DNA of 64,000 nucleotides from Polytrichum commune. Lineage: Eukaryota; Streptophyta; Polytrichopsida; Polytrichales; Polytrichaceae. Positions 11,889 through 23,710 of this stretch are shown one piece after another. A program made the translations under genes and the position numbers. Every line of letters begins with the position of its first letter. The first letter of the stretch is position 1. The stretch is taken from positions 26,895,501-26,959,500 of the forward strand of contig OX485805.1 in the NCBI GenBank assembly GCA_950295325.1. Direction: 5' to 3'. The notes beneath the pieces are model-generated. The model saw nothing but the letters and a program-made list of their open reading frames with translations, was not told the origin of the DNA and searched no databases.

Positions 11889-13150
11889 TTAAAACAAGCA
11901 TTGGGGAACTTGACATCTTTGACAACATTGTATTTGACTAGGTGTTGGAGCTTGACAACATACCGGAGGCATTGGGGAACTCGACATCTTTGACAACATT
12001 GGATTTATCAGATTGTTCGAGCTTGACATAGTTAAAACAAGCATTGGGGAACTTGACTTCTTTGACAACATTGTATTTGACTAGGTGTTGGAACTTGACA
12101 ACATTACCGGAGGGATTGGGAAACTCGACGTCTTTGACAACATTGGATTTATCAGATTGTTCGAGCTTGACATAGTTAAAACAAGCATTGGGGAACTTGA
12201 CGTCTTTGACAACATCGAATTTATGAGAGTGTTCGAGCTTGACAAGATTACAGGAGGCCTTGGGGAACTTGATGTCTTTGACAACATTGGATTTGTCTTG
12301 GTGTTCAAAATTGACAACTTTACAGGAGGCATTGGGAAACTTGACGTCTTTGACAACATTGTATTTGAGTATGTATTCCAGCTTGACAACATTACCGAAG
12401 GTGTTGATGAACTTGACGTCTTTGACAACATTGTATAAGTCAGGATGTTCGACCTTGACAACATAACCGGATGCATTGGGGAACTTGACGCCTTTAACAA
12501 CATTGGATTTGTCTTCATGTTTTCGCTTAACAAAATTTGCCGGAGGCATTGGCGAATTTGTTATCTTTGACAACATTGGATTTGTCTTCATGTTCTCGCT
12601 TAACAACATTGCCGGAGGTATTAGGGAAGTTGACGTCTTTGACTACATTGAATTTGCCAGGGTGTTCGAGCTTGACAGAATTACCGGAGGCATTGGGGAA
12701 CTTGACGTCTTTGACAACATTGAATTTGTCAGTGTGTTCTAGCTTGACAAGATTACCGGAGGTCTTTGGGGAACTTGACATCTTTGGCAACATTGGATTT
12801 GTCTTGGTGTTCAAACTTGATAACATTACCAGAGGCATTGGGAAACTTGACGTCTTTGACAACATTGGATTTATCAAAGTGTTGGAGGTTGATAACATTA
12901 CCGGAGGCATTGGGGAACTTGAAGTCTTTGACAACGTTGAATTTGTCTATCTGTTCGAGCTTGATCACATTACCGGAGGCATTGGGGAACTTGACGTCTT
13001 TGACAAAATTGAATGTATATGCATGTTCAAGCTTGACAACATTAACGGAAGTTGTCTGGGTGTTCAAGTTTGACAACATTATGTGAAGCATTGGGGAACT
13101 TGACGTCTTTGACAACATTGAATTTGTTTGGGTGTTTGAACTTGACAACA
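9930..13150 (+). repeat. 72-bp tandem LRR-coding array, about 44 units
   Basis: Units of 72 bp (24 codons, pattern ALGNLTSLTTLDLSxC) repeat almost without spacers. Each contains GGGGAACTTGACGTCTTTG and AACATTGGATTTATC variants. Two stretches of at least 180 bp (from 10574 and 11582) are almost identical and 1008 bp apart, exactly 14 units, which shows a higher-order duplication. A third, similar block begins near 12800. Up to 11888 the sense frame is intact; beyond that it breaks. The same array is also open in a second forward frame and on the minus strand for up to 283 codons; I treat those frames as by-products of periodicity. Confidence 0.92.
11889..13150 (+). pseudogene. decayed 3' part of the LRR array
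   Basis: LRR coding continues here for about 17 units, but in broken frames. The CTTGACATAG stop context that ends the main frame recurs at about 12024 and 12168, each followed by GTTAAAACAAGC. The spacing is 143 and 144 bp, so a two-unit block carrying the stop was tandemly copied. A one-base loss near 11960 and a one-base gain near 12765 shift frame. Shorter LRR frames survive at 12239-12466, 12537-12764 and 12766-13068. It is either a dead 3' extension of the receptor gene or a reservoir of LRR units. An intron skipping the stops was not found. Confidence 0.75.
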
Positions 13151-13159
13151 TTGTTCACC

Positions 13160-14025
13160 ACAAATTTCAATGACAAAGGCGAGAATCACCGAAATCGCCA
13201 CATAAGAAGGATTATTTAGAAAGGTTTAAGGGGGCTTATGGGCCGGTTATGAATTAGTAAAATAAGAAACTACGTAAAGCTAATTGGCCGTAATTAGTAA
13301 GCCAATTTAGGCTAGTAGAGTATTTAGAGGCTAGTTAATAAGTCACGTAGCAAGCCACTTAGGATTAGGGGACCCCATGGTGATTAATACTCACCTAAGC
13401 CACGTAGGTGAGGCAACCGGAGATAGAAGTAAGTAAGGGCCAAGAAATGACTTCTTGGTTAGCCTTATGAATCTTCCTCAAACCTAGATAGTATTAGGTA
13501 GATTTTAGAACAGAATCTACCACATGTGGAACTTAAAAGAAGATGAGGATTATAAGTGTTCTTTTCAAAGATGTCCAGAAGAGCTATCTTCGTCTTCTTA
13601 GTAAAAAATTATAGATATGATAAATTAAAAAGAGGGCACATTTTAGGCACCTCTTCTCAATATGAATAAAGTTAGAATACCTTACCTTATTCGTGACGAT
13701 AAGCTACATGAGAGCTAGGTCCTTTGTATCTTTACCAATTTTGAGTACACGAGCTTCAAGCTCAATCTTCTTCATAGTGATTCCTGCTAGAGGCCAAAGT
13801 ATAAATTGTTAGCTTAGACTTATTCAAGTTGAGAGATTAAGAATGCAACTTGAGATGTTCTATAGCAACTCACATGAGATGAGATAGTTGAATGGAATTT
13901 TTTTATTAAAGACATTCACATGAGGCGAGATAGTTGTGAGAGATGTTTAATTGAACTCACATGAGGTGAGAGAAAGTGTAGGTAATGAAAGGTAATTGTG
14001 TAATTGATTATGGGTACTCACATAG
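13160..14025. other. between LRR arrays, no gene recognised
   Basis: The LRR units stop abruptly near 13150. The following sequence shows short iterations of CACATGAGRTGAGATAGTTG (about 13870-13975) but no coding motif. It may be an insertion separating this array from the LRR island at 16.1 kb. Confidence 0.45.
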
Positions 14026-14033
14026 GATGAGGA

Positions 14034-14442
14034 CATGGGTAGATCACTCCATTGTCAAGTTGAACACCACGTGCGACCAAAAAAAAATTTCTTTTGGTAA
14101 GTTGCACCACCAAAATGGGTCAAAATTTTATCAAAATTTGTTCATGAGTAGATATACACAGTACCTATGACAAAGTTAAAAGTGGTAACTAAATTTGATG
14201 ATTTTTTTTTTCATAAAACATACCATTTCTAACTAGAATGACACAGAATTGAACTAAAAAAATTACTAAAAAAAATAAAGATTACTGAAATTTTCAAAAA
14301 GGTATACAAAAGATACTATCAATGGTTATGTATATGTAGAAAAAATATCATAAATTTCAAAATTATATATGGCATGTAATATAGGGGTAGCAAACTTTGG
14401 CCGCACGTGGTGTTAACTTGACAATGAAGTGACCTCCCCGTG
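14034..14442. mobile_element. hAT-type MITE, family A, complete copy
   Basis: A 409-bp element with terminal inverted repeats of about 38 bp (GATCACTCCATTGTCAAGTT at the left, its complement at the right, inside CAYGGG...CCCGTG ends). It is flanked by the 8-bp direct repeat GATGAGGA (14026-14033 and 14443-14450). An 8-bp duplication with CA...TG ends is diagnostic of the hAT superfamily. No transposase is encoded, so it is non-autonomous. Copies of the same family lie at 17447-17808 and 53758-54167. Confidence 0.93.
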
Positions 14443-14450
14443 GATGAGGA

Positions 14451-16124
14451 TGAACGCTTGAGAAATTTTATGAAATTTATTAGGAGATTATGAATGACTA
14501 CCGATAGTAATGGAAAGTGAGAGAAAGAGTTTGATAAGAATAGTTGTGGAAATGGCAAGGACAAGTGATGATTGAGCGTATATGATTATTCATATCTACT
14601 AAGTTGTTTTGCTTTAACATAAATTGAACATAAGTAATTATTGTGTATTTAATTTGCTAACTATGAATGGATTGCTCAACGACCATAAACTTACAACATC
14701 TAAGACTCAAAAATTTATTGATTGAAGAATGAAATGTAATGAGGAGAGTTATGATCCAATAATGTATTATGATGGCTCTTATCAAACAATGATAAGTTTA
14801 CATATTATATTACTATAAAAGTTGCTTAATCATAATATGACTATGACCAAGACACATATGATTACGACTCTAAATGCTAATCATATAGAAACTACCTTAT
14901 AGAGAGATTGAAATTGAAAGAAAATAATTAAGAATGTTGCAGGAATGCCTCGTCAAGAGTTGGTGAGGAAATGAGAAATTGGTAGAGGCATTAATACTTG
15001 GATAGAGAGGAAATCTCCTCTCTATAGGAAAAGAGTGTCTAACAACAATTTGTTTACCATTAGATTGCTCTCTATGCATGTTTTATCGGAAAGACGTTCC
15101 AGTAATGAAGATTAACGATTAAGGGTCTAGGAGGAAGAGTCAAGAATGAGACAAAAATTTGGAATGAAAAGCACTTGGTCACTTATGAAGTGGAAGAAGA
15201 GTTAACTTGGTTACTTGGCTACTTGAGTAACTTGGCTACCTATACAAGAGATATGGGATTATTTGACTAATTTAAAAGAGACATTTCATTATTTAGCTAC
15301 ATGGAGGGAAAAAGTTAACTTGAAGACGAAGACGATACGAACACGTGGATACTTGGATACTTGGTTATTTGGATACTTGGTTATTTGGATACTTGATCAC
15401 TTGGAGAGAAGATAACTTGTTGACTATTCGGAGTTGAAGTTAACTTGATACTTAGATACTTGAAAGAAGAGTTAACTTATTACTTGGTTATATTGGCTAC
15501 TTGGCAATCGGAGAAAAAAGATAATTTCCTACTTGGTTACTTAAGTTACTTAATTCCTTGAAGGAAATGTTAACTAGCAACTTGAAAAGAAGAGGAGACA
15601 ACAGCGGCACATGAAAAAGTTACTCAAAATGGAGTGAACAAGATCAAACTAGATATAGAAGAAATACTTGAGCTTAATAACAACTGCGGCACATGAAGAA
15701 GTTACGACACTACAATATACAAGGAGAAGAGAACAAACTTCCGACCTAGAAGTAACACTTCAGCTAAAAGATACAAGTTTGACACATGAAGAAGTTACAT
15801 ACAAGAAGAAAGTTACAAACAAACAAGTTGATAAATAGAAACAACACTTGGACGAACAAGAAGACTATTTGAAGAGATATCATCAAGTGAAGAAGTGCAA
15901 AAGGATTTTTTTAAGTAACTTTAAAGTCCATCATGACAAATACAAGGTAGAGAAGTTTTTAAAAGAAGAAAGAAGGCATCAACCAAGTTGACAAGAAAAA
16001 ACAACCCAGAAGCGACTACAACAAACAACAAGGAGATTAGGGAGTTTAGTCGTCATAATCCGGACAACACTGTAAGTCACTACAATATGGTCAACCCTAG
16101 GAACAAGTGGAGGTAGTTGAAGTC
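14451..16124. other. intergenic with TTGGATACTT-rich low-complexity stretch
   Basis: No gene was recognised. From about 15190 to 15560 the sequence is built of imperfect ten-base units of the type ACTTGGATACTTGGTTATTT. From 15590 to 16010, A-rich repeats of CACATGAAGAAGTTAC are scattered. Open frames here are short and motif-free. Confidence 0.55.
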
Positions 16125-16970
16125 TACAAACATTACCGGAGGCATTGGAGAACTTCACATATCTGACAACATTGAATTTGTCTAAGTGTTCGAGCTTGAC
16201 AACATTACAGTAGGCATTGTGGAACTTGACGTCCTTGACAACATTGAATTTGTTTGAGAGTTGGAGATTGACAACATTACTGGAGGCATTGGGGAAACTG
16301 ATGTCTTTGTAAACATTGATTTTGTCTAAGTGTTTGAATTTGACAACATTTTGGGAGGCATTGGGGAACTTGACGTGTTTGGAAATATTGAATTTGTATG
16401 GGTGTCAGAGATTGACAACATTACCGGAGGCATTGAGGAACTTAACTTCTCTGACAACATTGAATTTGTCTCAGTATTCGAGCTTGATAACATTATTGGA
16501 GGCATTGGGGAATTTGACATCTTCACAACATTGGATTTGTCTAGGTGTGATAGCTTGACAACATTACTGGAGGCATTGGGAAACTTGATGTCTTTGACAA
16601 CATTAGATTTATCTAGGTGTTGAAGCTAGACAACATTACCGGAGGCATCGGAGAACTTGACTTCTTTGACAACATTGAATTTGTCTAATTATTTAAGCTT
16701 GACAACATTACCGGAGGCATTGGGGAACCTAACGTCTTTGGAAGTATTGGATTATTTTTTCTGTTGGAGCTTGATAACATTACCGGAGGCATTGTGGAAC
16801 TTAACGTCTTTGGAAATATTGGACTATTTTTTCTGTTGGAGCTTGATAACATTTTCGGAGGCATTGGGAAACTTGAAGTCTTTGACAACATTGCAATTGA
16901 ATGGGTTTTTGAAGGTGTCAACATAAGTAGAGGCATTGGGGAACTTGACTTCTTTGACAGATTCTTCCCA
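16125..16970 (+). pseudogene. detached LRR-array island, degenerate
   Basis: About twelve 72-bp LRR units reappear 3 kb after the main array. In-frame peptides such as LPEALGNLTSLTTLNLS survive at 16316-16558 and 16657-16926, separated by stops and frameshifts. Unit sequences are more diverged than in the main array (for example GATTATTTTTTCTGTTGGAG variants). It may be the original distal end of the receptor gene separated by inserted DNA, or the tail of a neighbouring lost paralogue. No kinase or NB-ARC part lies beside it. Confidence 0.8.
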
Positions 16971-17446
16971 AATGCAAGCAGTGAAGAGGGGGAATGACAT
17001 GAAATGTGAAATGTAACTATAAAAATCACAACCTATTCCTTTCTGCAAAGGACTTGAAAGTCAAGTGACATGGTCGTCAATGTCGAGGACATTGTTGTGT
17101 AGAGCTTCAGAGCCTTTGAAGTTTGTAGCACTATCAGATTCAACAAATGTCCTGATAAGTTGGATTTTGTTGCAATATGTTCTCCCGATTGTCCCAAACT
17201 TTCCAGATGGTGTCTTCACTGACTTCATACGTACTCTCGCCCCACTGCCCGTTTGCTTGGTGTGTTCGGTTTGCTCAACTTTGTAATGATCTCACATTGT
17301 TGGGCTTTGGTCAAGCGGGTGACCTCAAGTTTCATCCATTCCCCGTTGCGATTCATCGAATCAGAAGGTCTAGAAAGCAATATTAAGTACGCACCTACCA
17401 ACTAAGTGTGCACCAACAACTCAGGTTCAAAGTGCGTACTTAAGTG
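16971..17446. other. intergenic, nothing recognised
   Basis: Open frames at 17065-17386 have no family signature. No repeat ends were found. Confidence 0.45.
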
Positions 17447-17808
17447 GGAGATTACTGTAAAGCATCACCAAAATAGGTCAAAATTTTATCAATTTGTTTT
17501 CATGAGTAGATATACATTGTATCTATTACATAGTAAAAAATGGTAACCAAATTCGATGATTCTTTTCAAATTTTTAATAAAACAGACTGTTTTTAACTAG
17601 AATGATGCATAATTGAACTAAAACAATTACTACAAAAATGAAGATGACTAAAAATTTCAAACTTTTTTTTACAAAAGATACTATCAATGGTTATGTATAT
17701 GTAGAAAAAATATCATAAACCTTATAATTTTCTATGGCATGTAATATAGGGGTAGCAAACTTTGTTTGCATGTGGTGTTCAACTTATCAATGGAGTGACC
17801 TCCCCGTG
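17447..17808. mobile_element. hAT-type MITE, family A, internally deleted copy
   Basis: This matches family A from the CACCAAAATRGGTCAAAA block to the right terminus, which ends in GTGACCTCCCCGTG. About 50 bases near the left end are missing, and the left terminus is degraded. No matching 8-bp duplication could be found, in line with an older copy than the ones at 14 kb and 53.8 kb. Confidence 0.85.
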
Positions 17809-18658
17809 AAGCCACATCATGGGCACTTTCCAACTCATTAATATTTACAAAGTAGTCATGAGTTTATAATAGTTGAAATGTGACAATGGGAGCTTATGTG
17901 CCAACTCAGAGGCGCTTCACTAAAGTAAGCTCCATCCGTGCTTCTTGGTGGAGTCATTTGATTTTTGTTACTAAATGACTGTACTTTAAGTGCCACGAAT
18001 CTTTGGCCATCAATTTGGGAGCTCCTTTTCTTGACTATTTGCTCATTTTTTTGGAAGTCTAAAGCTTCGGATTTAGGTTGGTAAGTTAGATACTACTCTT
18101 TTAGAGTGGGATGTCTCACATACCAGTGTACCTCTCATCTAATCCAACCTAAAAACTTGGTCCCCTCTAGATTTGTGACCGATTAATGCCAAATGACTTG
18201 GACTAAATTTATTTGGGGATTTTAAATCGACAATTTTTGATATACAAACATCTAAAACAATAAGAATCTCTAGGATGCATACGACTTTTATGTCCGGTTA
18301 TATGATTCGTATCCATTGATTCTCCCTCTCCTGCTCATTCATACCATGACACTCTCTACTGAGGGACTTTCCACACGTCCAAGGACTTAGCATGGCCTGT
18401 AAGTTAGAAGATACCACTACATATGGGTTGATGTGTTAACCATTAAGTAGTCTCCGAGGGGTGCTTGGCATGGCCATTCATATCCTTCTCTCTATGGCCC
18501 CACTTTCCAACCAAAGTTTCTTGATCACCCAAGGTAGGTACAAGATTATATAAGGCACACAAATATCGGAATTCTTTTTTTATGATTCCACGCGGATTTC
18601 AAAAGAATCGAATGGTCCTCCAGTATAAGTTTAGGCTTAGGGAAGCAAATGAAGCCAA
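17809..18658. other. intergenic, nothing recognised
   Basis: Apart from an isolated arm like that of the 1348-1599 element (about 17975-18005), no repeat or coding signal was found. Confidence 0.45.
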
Positions 18659-19025
18659 CTACACTAAATAGTGCTATTAGTGTGGGTGGAGAATTAGTGT
18701 GGAACTAATTTAGCGTGGGTCACGCTTATTTTCTAGTCAAGGTGGAATTAACGTGGGTCCAAGACCCAAGGTCTTACCCTGAGTCTTCATTGAGACTTGC
18801 GACCCAACACATTGAATACTAGCTGTAGGACAAAAATACCACAAAATAAAATAAATCGCCCACGTGAATTTTCTAGAAAAACAATCAATGTGGCCCACAC
18901 TAATTCTAAACATAAATTTAACGTGGGTTGGAAGGTAATGTGGCTCATATTAATTCTCATGACATGAATGAGCGTGCGTTTTAGAACATTATTGTAGCCC
19001 ATAGTAATAGGATTATTCAGTGTAG
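18659..19025. mobile_element. MITE family C, copy 1 (TTAGTGTGGGT termini)
   Basis: The ends pair as inverted repeats of about 28 bp (left CTACACTAAATAGTGCTATT, right its complement around ATAGTAATAGGATTATTCAG). The whole segment aligns with 53391-53749, sharing GGGTCCAAGACCCA and AAAGTGGCCCA-like blocks. Target duplication is unclear. The ends carry CACTA, but the 3-bp flanks do not match, so a CACTA assignment is not supported. Confidence 0.8.
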
Positions 19026-19258
19026 TGTCCAAGGAGATTTTGGGACATATTGGTGAAAATCCTAGTGTTTCCAAGTCCAACCAGTTACATGTTGTCATTG
19101 TCTGGTTCTTTTTTATTAATTCGAGGTATGTTCCATGGATTCCTCTAAAAGGATTGATAAATTTCTTCCTCCTTGGCAGGGTAAATGCTTGCCAGAAGGA
19201 GTTGCTAGGTCCTAGGGGCTTGCTTTGAAATGAAAAGGTTAAGTGAAAGATTGTGGGC
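19026..19258 (+). repeat. dispersed 'NGENR' repeat, 5' block
   Basis: It contains CCTAGTGTTTCCAAGTCCAA and TTATTAATTCGAGGTATGTT, the first block of the family described at 5211. The hAT element at 19267 sits directly after it, and a minus-strand member follows at 19870. Confidence 0.6.
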
Positions 19259-19266
19259 TTTATATG

Positions 19267-19817
19267 CACAGGTAGATCACTTAGTGCATTTTAAAAACGA
19301 CGTGCGGCATAATATAGAGAGGATTAAAATCATTTGAAATAAAAATTATAAAGGAATTCCAAATAATGAAGGGGCCATTAAATGTAGACAATCCCATTAT
19401 AAGTAAGTTAGATGGACATAAAACGTGGGCCATTATTTTTTTGTAAAATTAATATAGGGGTTGAAGATAAGGATCCTAGAAGGTATGTTTAGTATGGTAT
19501 GTAAATGGGTTTAGGACTCACAAGGATGGATGATAATTGGGATTTCCGTCTGTCCAAAAATGAATGAAAAGGGTACGCGCCGTCGTTGGGGTCATCTTCC
19601 CCACGCCCGTTTATTACTTAAAAGGAATATAGAGTACAAAAAATTGCAGTGACTTGGACAATATAAGTAATGGAAGGGTGCAAACAAATGGGCCATTTTT
19701 GAAATTTAAGTAATTATAGGGAGGCTTTAATTCCACCCTTGAAGGTAAATAGCCCCAAAACAAAAGGCCCCCAGCCGCACGTGGTGCACAAAAATGCCTT
19801 AGAGTGATCTACCCGTG
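19267..19817. mobile_element. hAT-type MITE, family B, copy 1
   Basis: A 551-bp element with CACAGGTAGATCACT at the left and AGTGATCTACCCGTG at the right, flanked by a perfect 8-bp duplication TTTATATG (19259-19266, 19818-19825). The inverted repeats extend through CCGCACGTGGTGCAC on the right. No transposase is present. Copy 2 is at 26371; the two copies share both flanks but have unrelated centres. Confidence 0.95.
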
Positions 19818-19869
19818 TTTATATGGCCACTCCGAGTCTTAATTGGATGCATATATTTGAGTGGTGTGT

Positions 19870-20100
19870 GGCAATGAACGGGGAGAACCCGCCGCTAGTT
19901 ATAGATGAATTGGTTGAGTTTGAGGAATAACCAGTAAAAGTTCAAGACTTTAGGAAAACTACATGTCATTTTACATGAATATGGAGAATATACCTCAAAA
20001 CAATAAAGAATAACGGAAATATGTCAACGTGTAACCGGTTGGACTTGGAAACACTAAGATATCAACCATTTATGCCCATAAATGTCCCTGAACACTGGTA
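19870..20100 (-). repeat. dispersed 'NGENR' repeat, minus-strand copy
   Basis: It carries ATGAACGGGGAGAACC and GATGAATTGGTTGAGTTTGA on the plus strand, then an ATACCTCAAAACAATAAAGA-like block and GGTTGGACTTGGAAACACTA. The order is reversed relative to the copy at 5.2 kb, as expected for opposite orientation. Confidence 0.6.
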
Positions 20101-21060
20101 TATGGCCACACTTATTGTTTATAAGAATGGACACCATATTCATATGCAGTAAGTTATGATGAGACTAGAGTAAGAATGCTCAACACCTAGACATTGTTAT
20201 TCTAGGTCTAATACTTTAAGTCTCGATCATGGAGAAATTCTATGGTGTGTTTATTCATATATAAGGAGAATCTTCACTTTGACTTCTTATAATTTCTGCA
20301 TCTCAACTCCGATTTTTTTAATTTAAAATGTCACTAAAATGTTAATCTTTGTGATTCAAAATTACTAATTAGATGAGAAAAACCATCATGCAATGCAATG
20401 GCCAAAATAATCTATGTTGTTGGAAGTGCCTATGATCGCACCACATGCTTTAGTTGGTAGCTGGTAAGATCAATCAATCACTCAAGTACTGATCAACATA
20501 TCCAAAGTCATGCATGACCCTAAGTTTAAATGCACATAGTAAATCACATCGTGTATCATCCAATTTTGTGTTTCAAATTATACACTGCTTGCAGTGCCAA
20601 TTTTCAGTAATTGCTACTGAGCTTTGATTTGATAACCGAAGACCCAACAACAAAAGAGTAATTTTCATTAAATGTAGGTGGAATTAGTATATGAAAAACA
20701 TGTGATATATGAATGGTGTTCACAAACAAACAACTGAAAATTAGGTGATGATCTTATGCTTATCGGCAAGCTCTACAAGATGAATTGCTTCTTCTTTTTC
20801 TATCCAAGTTGACGACATTTGGGGGATGAAAGGAGGATCAAAATATGATCTTTTGATGTTCCAAACAAACCTTTGCTTCAACATGTGATCACCATCAAAT
20901 TTATGAACATAAGGTCAATGGATAGGTGATACACAAAGGCTACCCACACTAATTGTGCACCTACAGTTTTAGAAGTTTGGCCCAATGTAGATGTCAAACC
21001 AACAAGACAAGAATCTAGAAGCTTATTTGGTGGGAGAGAATTGAATATTATCATCGTGCT
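20101..21060. other. intergenic, nothing recognised
   Basis: AT-rich, no coding motif. A minus frame at 20878-21156 overlaps the LINE 3' end described next and is not considered a gene. Confidence 0.5.
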
Positions 21061-21074
21061 TCTGACGCTTTTGT

Positions 21075-21470
21075 TATGAAATGAAATGGATTTGATTCTA
21101 AAGCCCGAGAAGCCAAAAAGGCTAATGGGGTTGTAAGTAAATAAGGATGGTATCAAACCAATTACACAATTTTGTCTAATTAGTGTGGGTTACCATTCGA
21201 AGTTACATGTTGCTATAAAATTTTACTGTACTTATTGTTTTTTACACAACTAAGTTTTATTATAATCTTCGGTGTGCATACTAACTAAGTGTTGTTATTA
21301 GAGTAAAAAATGATACTTTCAATAAAGTGTTATAACAATGCGTAGCTCCAAATTCAACCCACACTAATTACGCAAAATAGGGTAATTCCCTAGAGTGGTG
21401 GAGTGCAGTAGCCGCTGTGAGATAGAGGCCAATGCCAGCTTGAGGGTCCAATTGAAAGAAAGTATGTACA
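21075..21470 (-). mobile_element. LINE 3'-end remnant, interrupted by a MITE
   Basis: The plus-strand blocks ATGAAATGGATTTGATTCTA, AGAAGCCAAAAAGGCTAATG and CCCTAGAGTGGTGGAG match, in order, the 3' tails of the LINE copies at 24762-25143 (minus) and 38990-39095 (plus). The blocks are split by a 210-bp inverted-repeat element (21169-21378). No reverse-transcriptase coding remains in this copy. Confidence 0.65.
21169..21378. mobile_element. 210-bp MITE nested in the LINE remnant
   Basis: ATTTTGTCTAATTAGTGTGG at the left pairs with CCACACTAATTACGCAAAAT at the right, about 23 bp with two or three mismatches. The interior is AT-rich and non-coding. The TTAGTGTGGGT core resembles the termini of MITE family C (18659, 53391). 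The matching LINE copies lack this segment, which shows insertion after the LINE. Confidence 0.72.
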
Positions 21471-21479
21471 TAATAAGAA

Positions 21480-23710
21480 GGTGTGGCCATGAAGATCCAA
21501 TTACTTTCTCCAGTTGAATTTTCGCTAGCAAGAATAATGGAGAAGATTCGGTACTTGTAGTGGACTCATGCCGTGTTGAATAAAAGACTTTCCATGGAAT
21601 TCCAACAACATGAAGACTTTAGGGTACGGTCCTCATCATGCATGTGGTTTGATTTTATGACAAATTCTAGAAAGCATGACATTCGTTAAGGTGGTAAGCG
21701 GGTGACTTTCAATGTAAAGGGTGAGTGTTACTCAAATGGACATTTTTTTCTCTTTTGCACTCACTTCTCGTAGGACGAGAAACACGTAATTAGTGTGAGA
21801 TGATTAGCAGATCAAAATCGTGTTTGTAGCCATTTACCTCGTAGTTTTTGGAGCTCCTATGAATATCTTATTCATTGTCAAGGTGAAGATTGTATGAGTT
21901 ATTAAATTTAACATATAGAGCTCTCCCTCTAATTATGTGGACTAAGCCATCTAGAATGATTAACAAATGTTCAACATGTAGTCCAACCTTTGTTCAACAA
22001 ATGTCTTTTTGGTGAATGTTTTTAGATTCTCAATCAACCATACACCACTCAAATACATGTGCCCGTTTAAGACCAAACACCAAATTAGGTATACCATACC
22101 TTAAACCTTTGGGTCTTTATGCATCCCAAGAGAGTTGATTTTTGACAACCATCCAAGCTAAAGGTGAAGAATGTCAAGAACCCTTATGGCTTGGAAGTTT
22201 CCCCTTTCTAACAAATTTGACTATGGAAATAGCATCAGGATCTCAAAGTCGTCTAGTGAGTGGAATTTGAGATAGATCAATTATAAACTATACTGGAGGT
22301 TGATAGCATGTTGGGCAAATTTTCTCATAAATAATTAATTTCAAAAAGGGCTTAGGTGGTCCATAAGAACTTATATGAAAAATTAGGCAAATATGTATAC
22401 GTATATTCATCCATGTCATGACATAGCATATCCTACATACAAATCCATGTAATGTAACCCTATTTTTTCACTCACTCATGACTTTGGATTGAGCTTTCCA
22501 ACACACCAAATTTCCTAACGTTTAGGCCATAAAGCCCAATGATCTCCAGAAAAATAAAATAGGCTTCATTATTTTGATTTATTTTCCCCAACTTGCTCCC
22601 AGCCTATGGTAGTCCAAGTTGATTTTTATTAGACTCCTCTATCAATTGTTGCAAATCCTAAGCCATAATGTGTGGCATGCATGTGAAGGTCACACATGTT
22701 CAAGAACGCCGGTTTCAATTTGGAATTTGGTAAGCCAAGGTGAAAGAATTTTGGCCTTGACACATGCCTAACTTTGAGGAATTTGGTTTCAAGGTTGATC
22801 CCTCTTTTATTGGGTATATCTTAAACATCTGATTTCAACTATGATCCAAGATGGCAGTTTTGCAAGGCTTAAAAAGCTTTGTTTCCGGTTAAAGCTAGAA
22901 AGTAATAGTTATAACTATATATAAAAAAGGGACCAAACTTGAAACCTAAGCTCTCAAAGTTAGGCACATGTCAAAGCCGGAATTCTTTTACTTTGTCTCA
23001 CCAAACTTGGTTTCGAAACCAACATTCTCAAACATGTGTGGCCTCCCCTACAAGCATGTTTCTCATCCATCAAAAATAGAAACAACCCACCTATGAGATT
23101 TACCCCAACTGCATCCCACCAAATGGGTACCATACAATGTAAATATATCTTGAAATAGATCAATTTCTAACTATCTATATTCAAATATTGGAAATACATG
23201 GCCTAGCATGTATACTTGAAAACTTCTAAAGTATTGAGGTCTTAAAGCAACACTTTAAGAGACTTTTGTTATTTCTAGAGGTTAAATTTTTTTCTTGAAT
23301 TATATAGATTAGCAAATCTATACAAAGTTTATTAAAAAAAATTCAAAAAATAAAAAATTCATTTGCAACCTATAAAAAATCTCAACGTTGTCTTAAGGAA
23401 AGAAGCTTTTTACTCCCAACTAAGGTGTCTATTGATGTTGGATTGCTAACTAAGAATCACCACAAAATCAACCTTATTGGAAGTGAGGGTTTTCTAATAA
23501 ATAAAGGGGTTGTCCCCCTTTTGTGGATCACATCTTACACCACCTTGTTGAGAGGATACATCCTTGATTAGCCTATGTGATTGGCCAAAGTTGGTGCTCT
23601 TTTAGAAGAATTCTTGCATCCTACTTATGAATGGCTGAAGTGTTGCTATTATATACTTAATGCCGCATATGATTATCACTTTTAGCAACGACTTAAGAAA
23701 AACAGTAAGT
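21480..23710. other. intergenic, nothing recognised
   Basis: A long AT-rich stretch with many short frames, none with a known motif. A 67-codon minus frame near 22960-23163 is not supported by any domain. Confidence 0.5.

Noticed and set aside
18659-19025. CACTA superfamily assignment for MITE family C
   Set aside because: CACTA letters occur at the ends, but 3-bp flanks do not match in either copy.
20878-21156. 92-codon minus frame
   Set aside because: It overlaps the LINE 3' remnant and has no recognisable domain.
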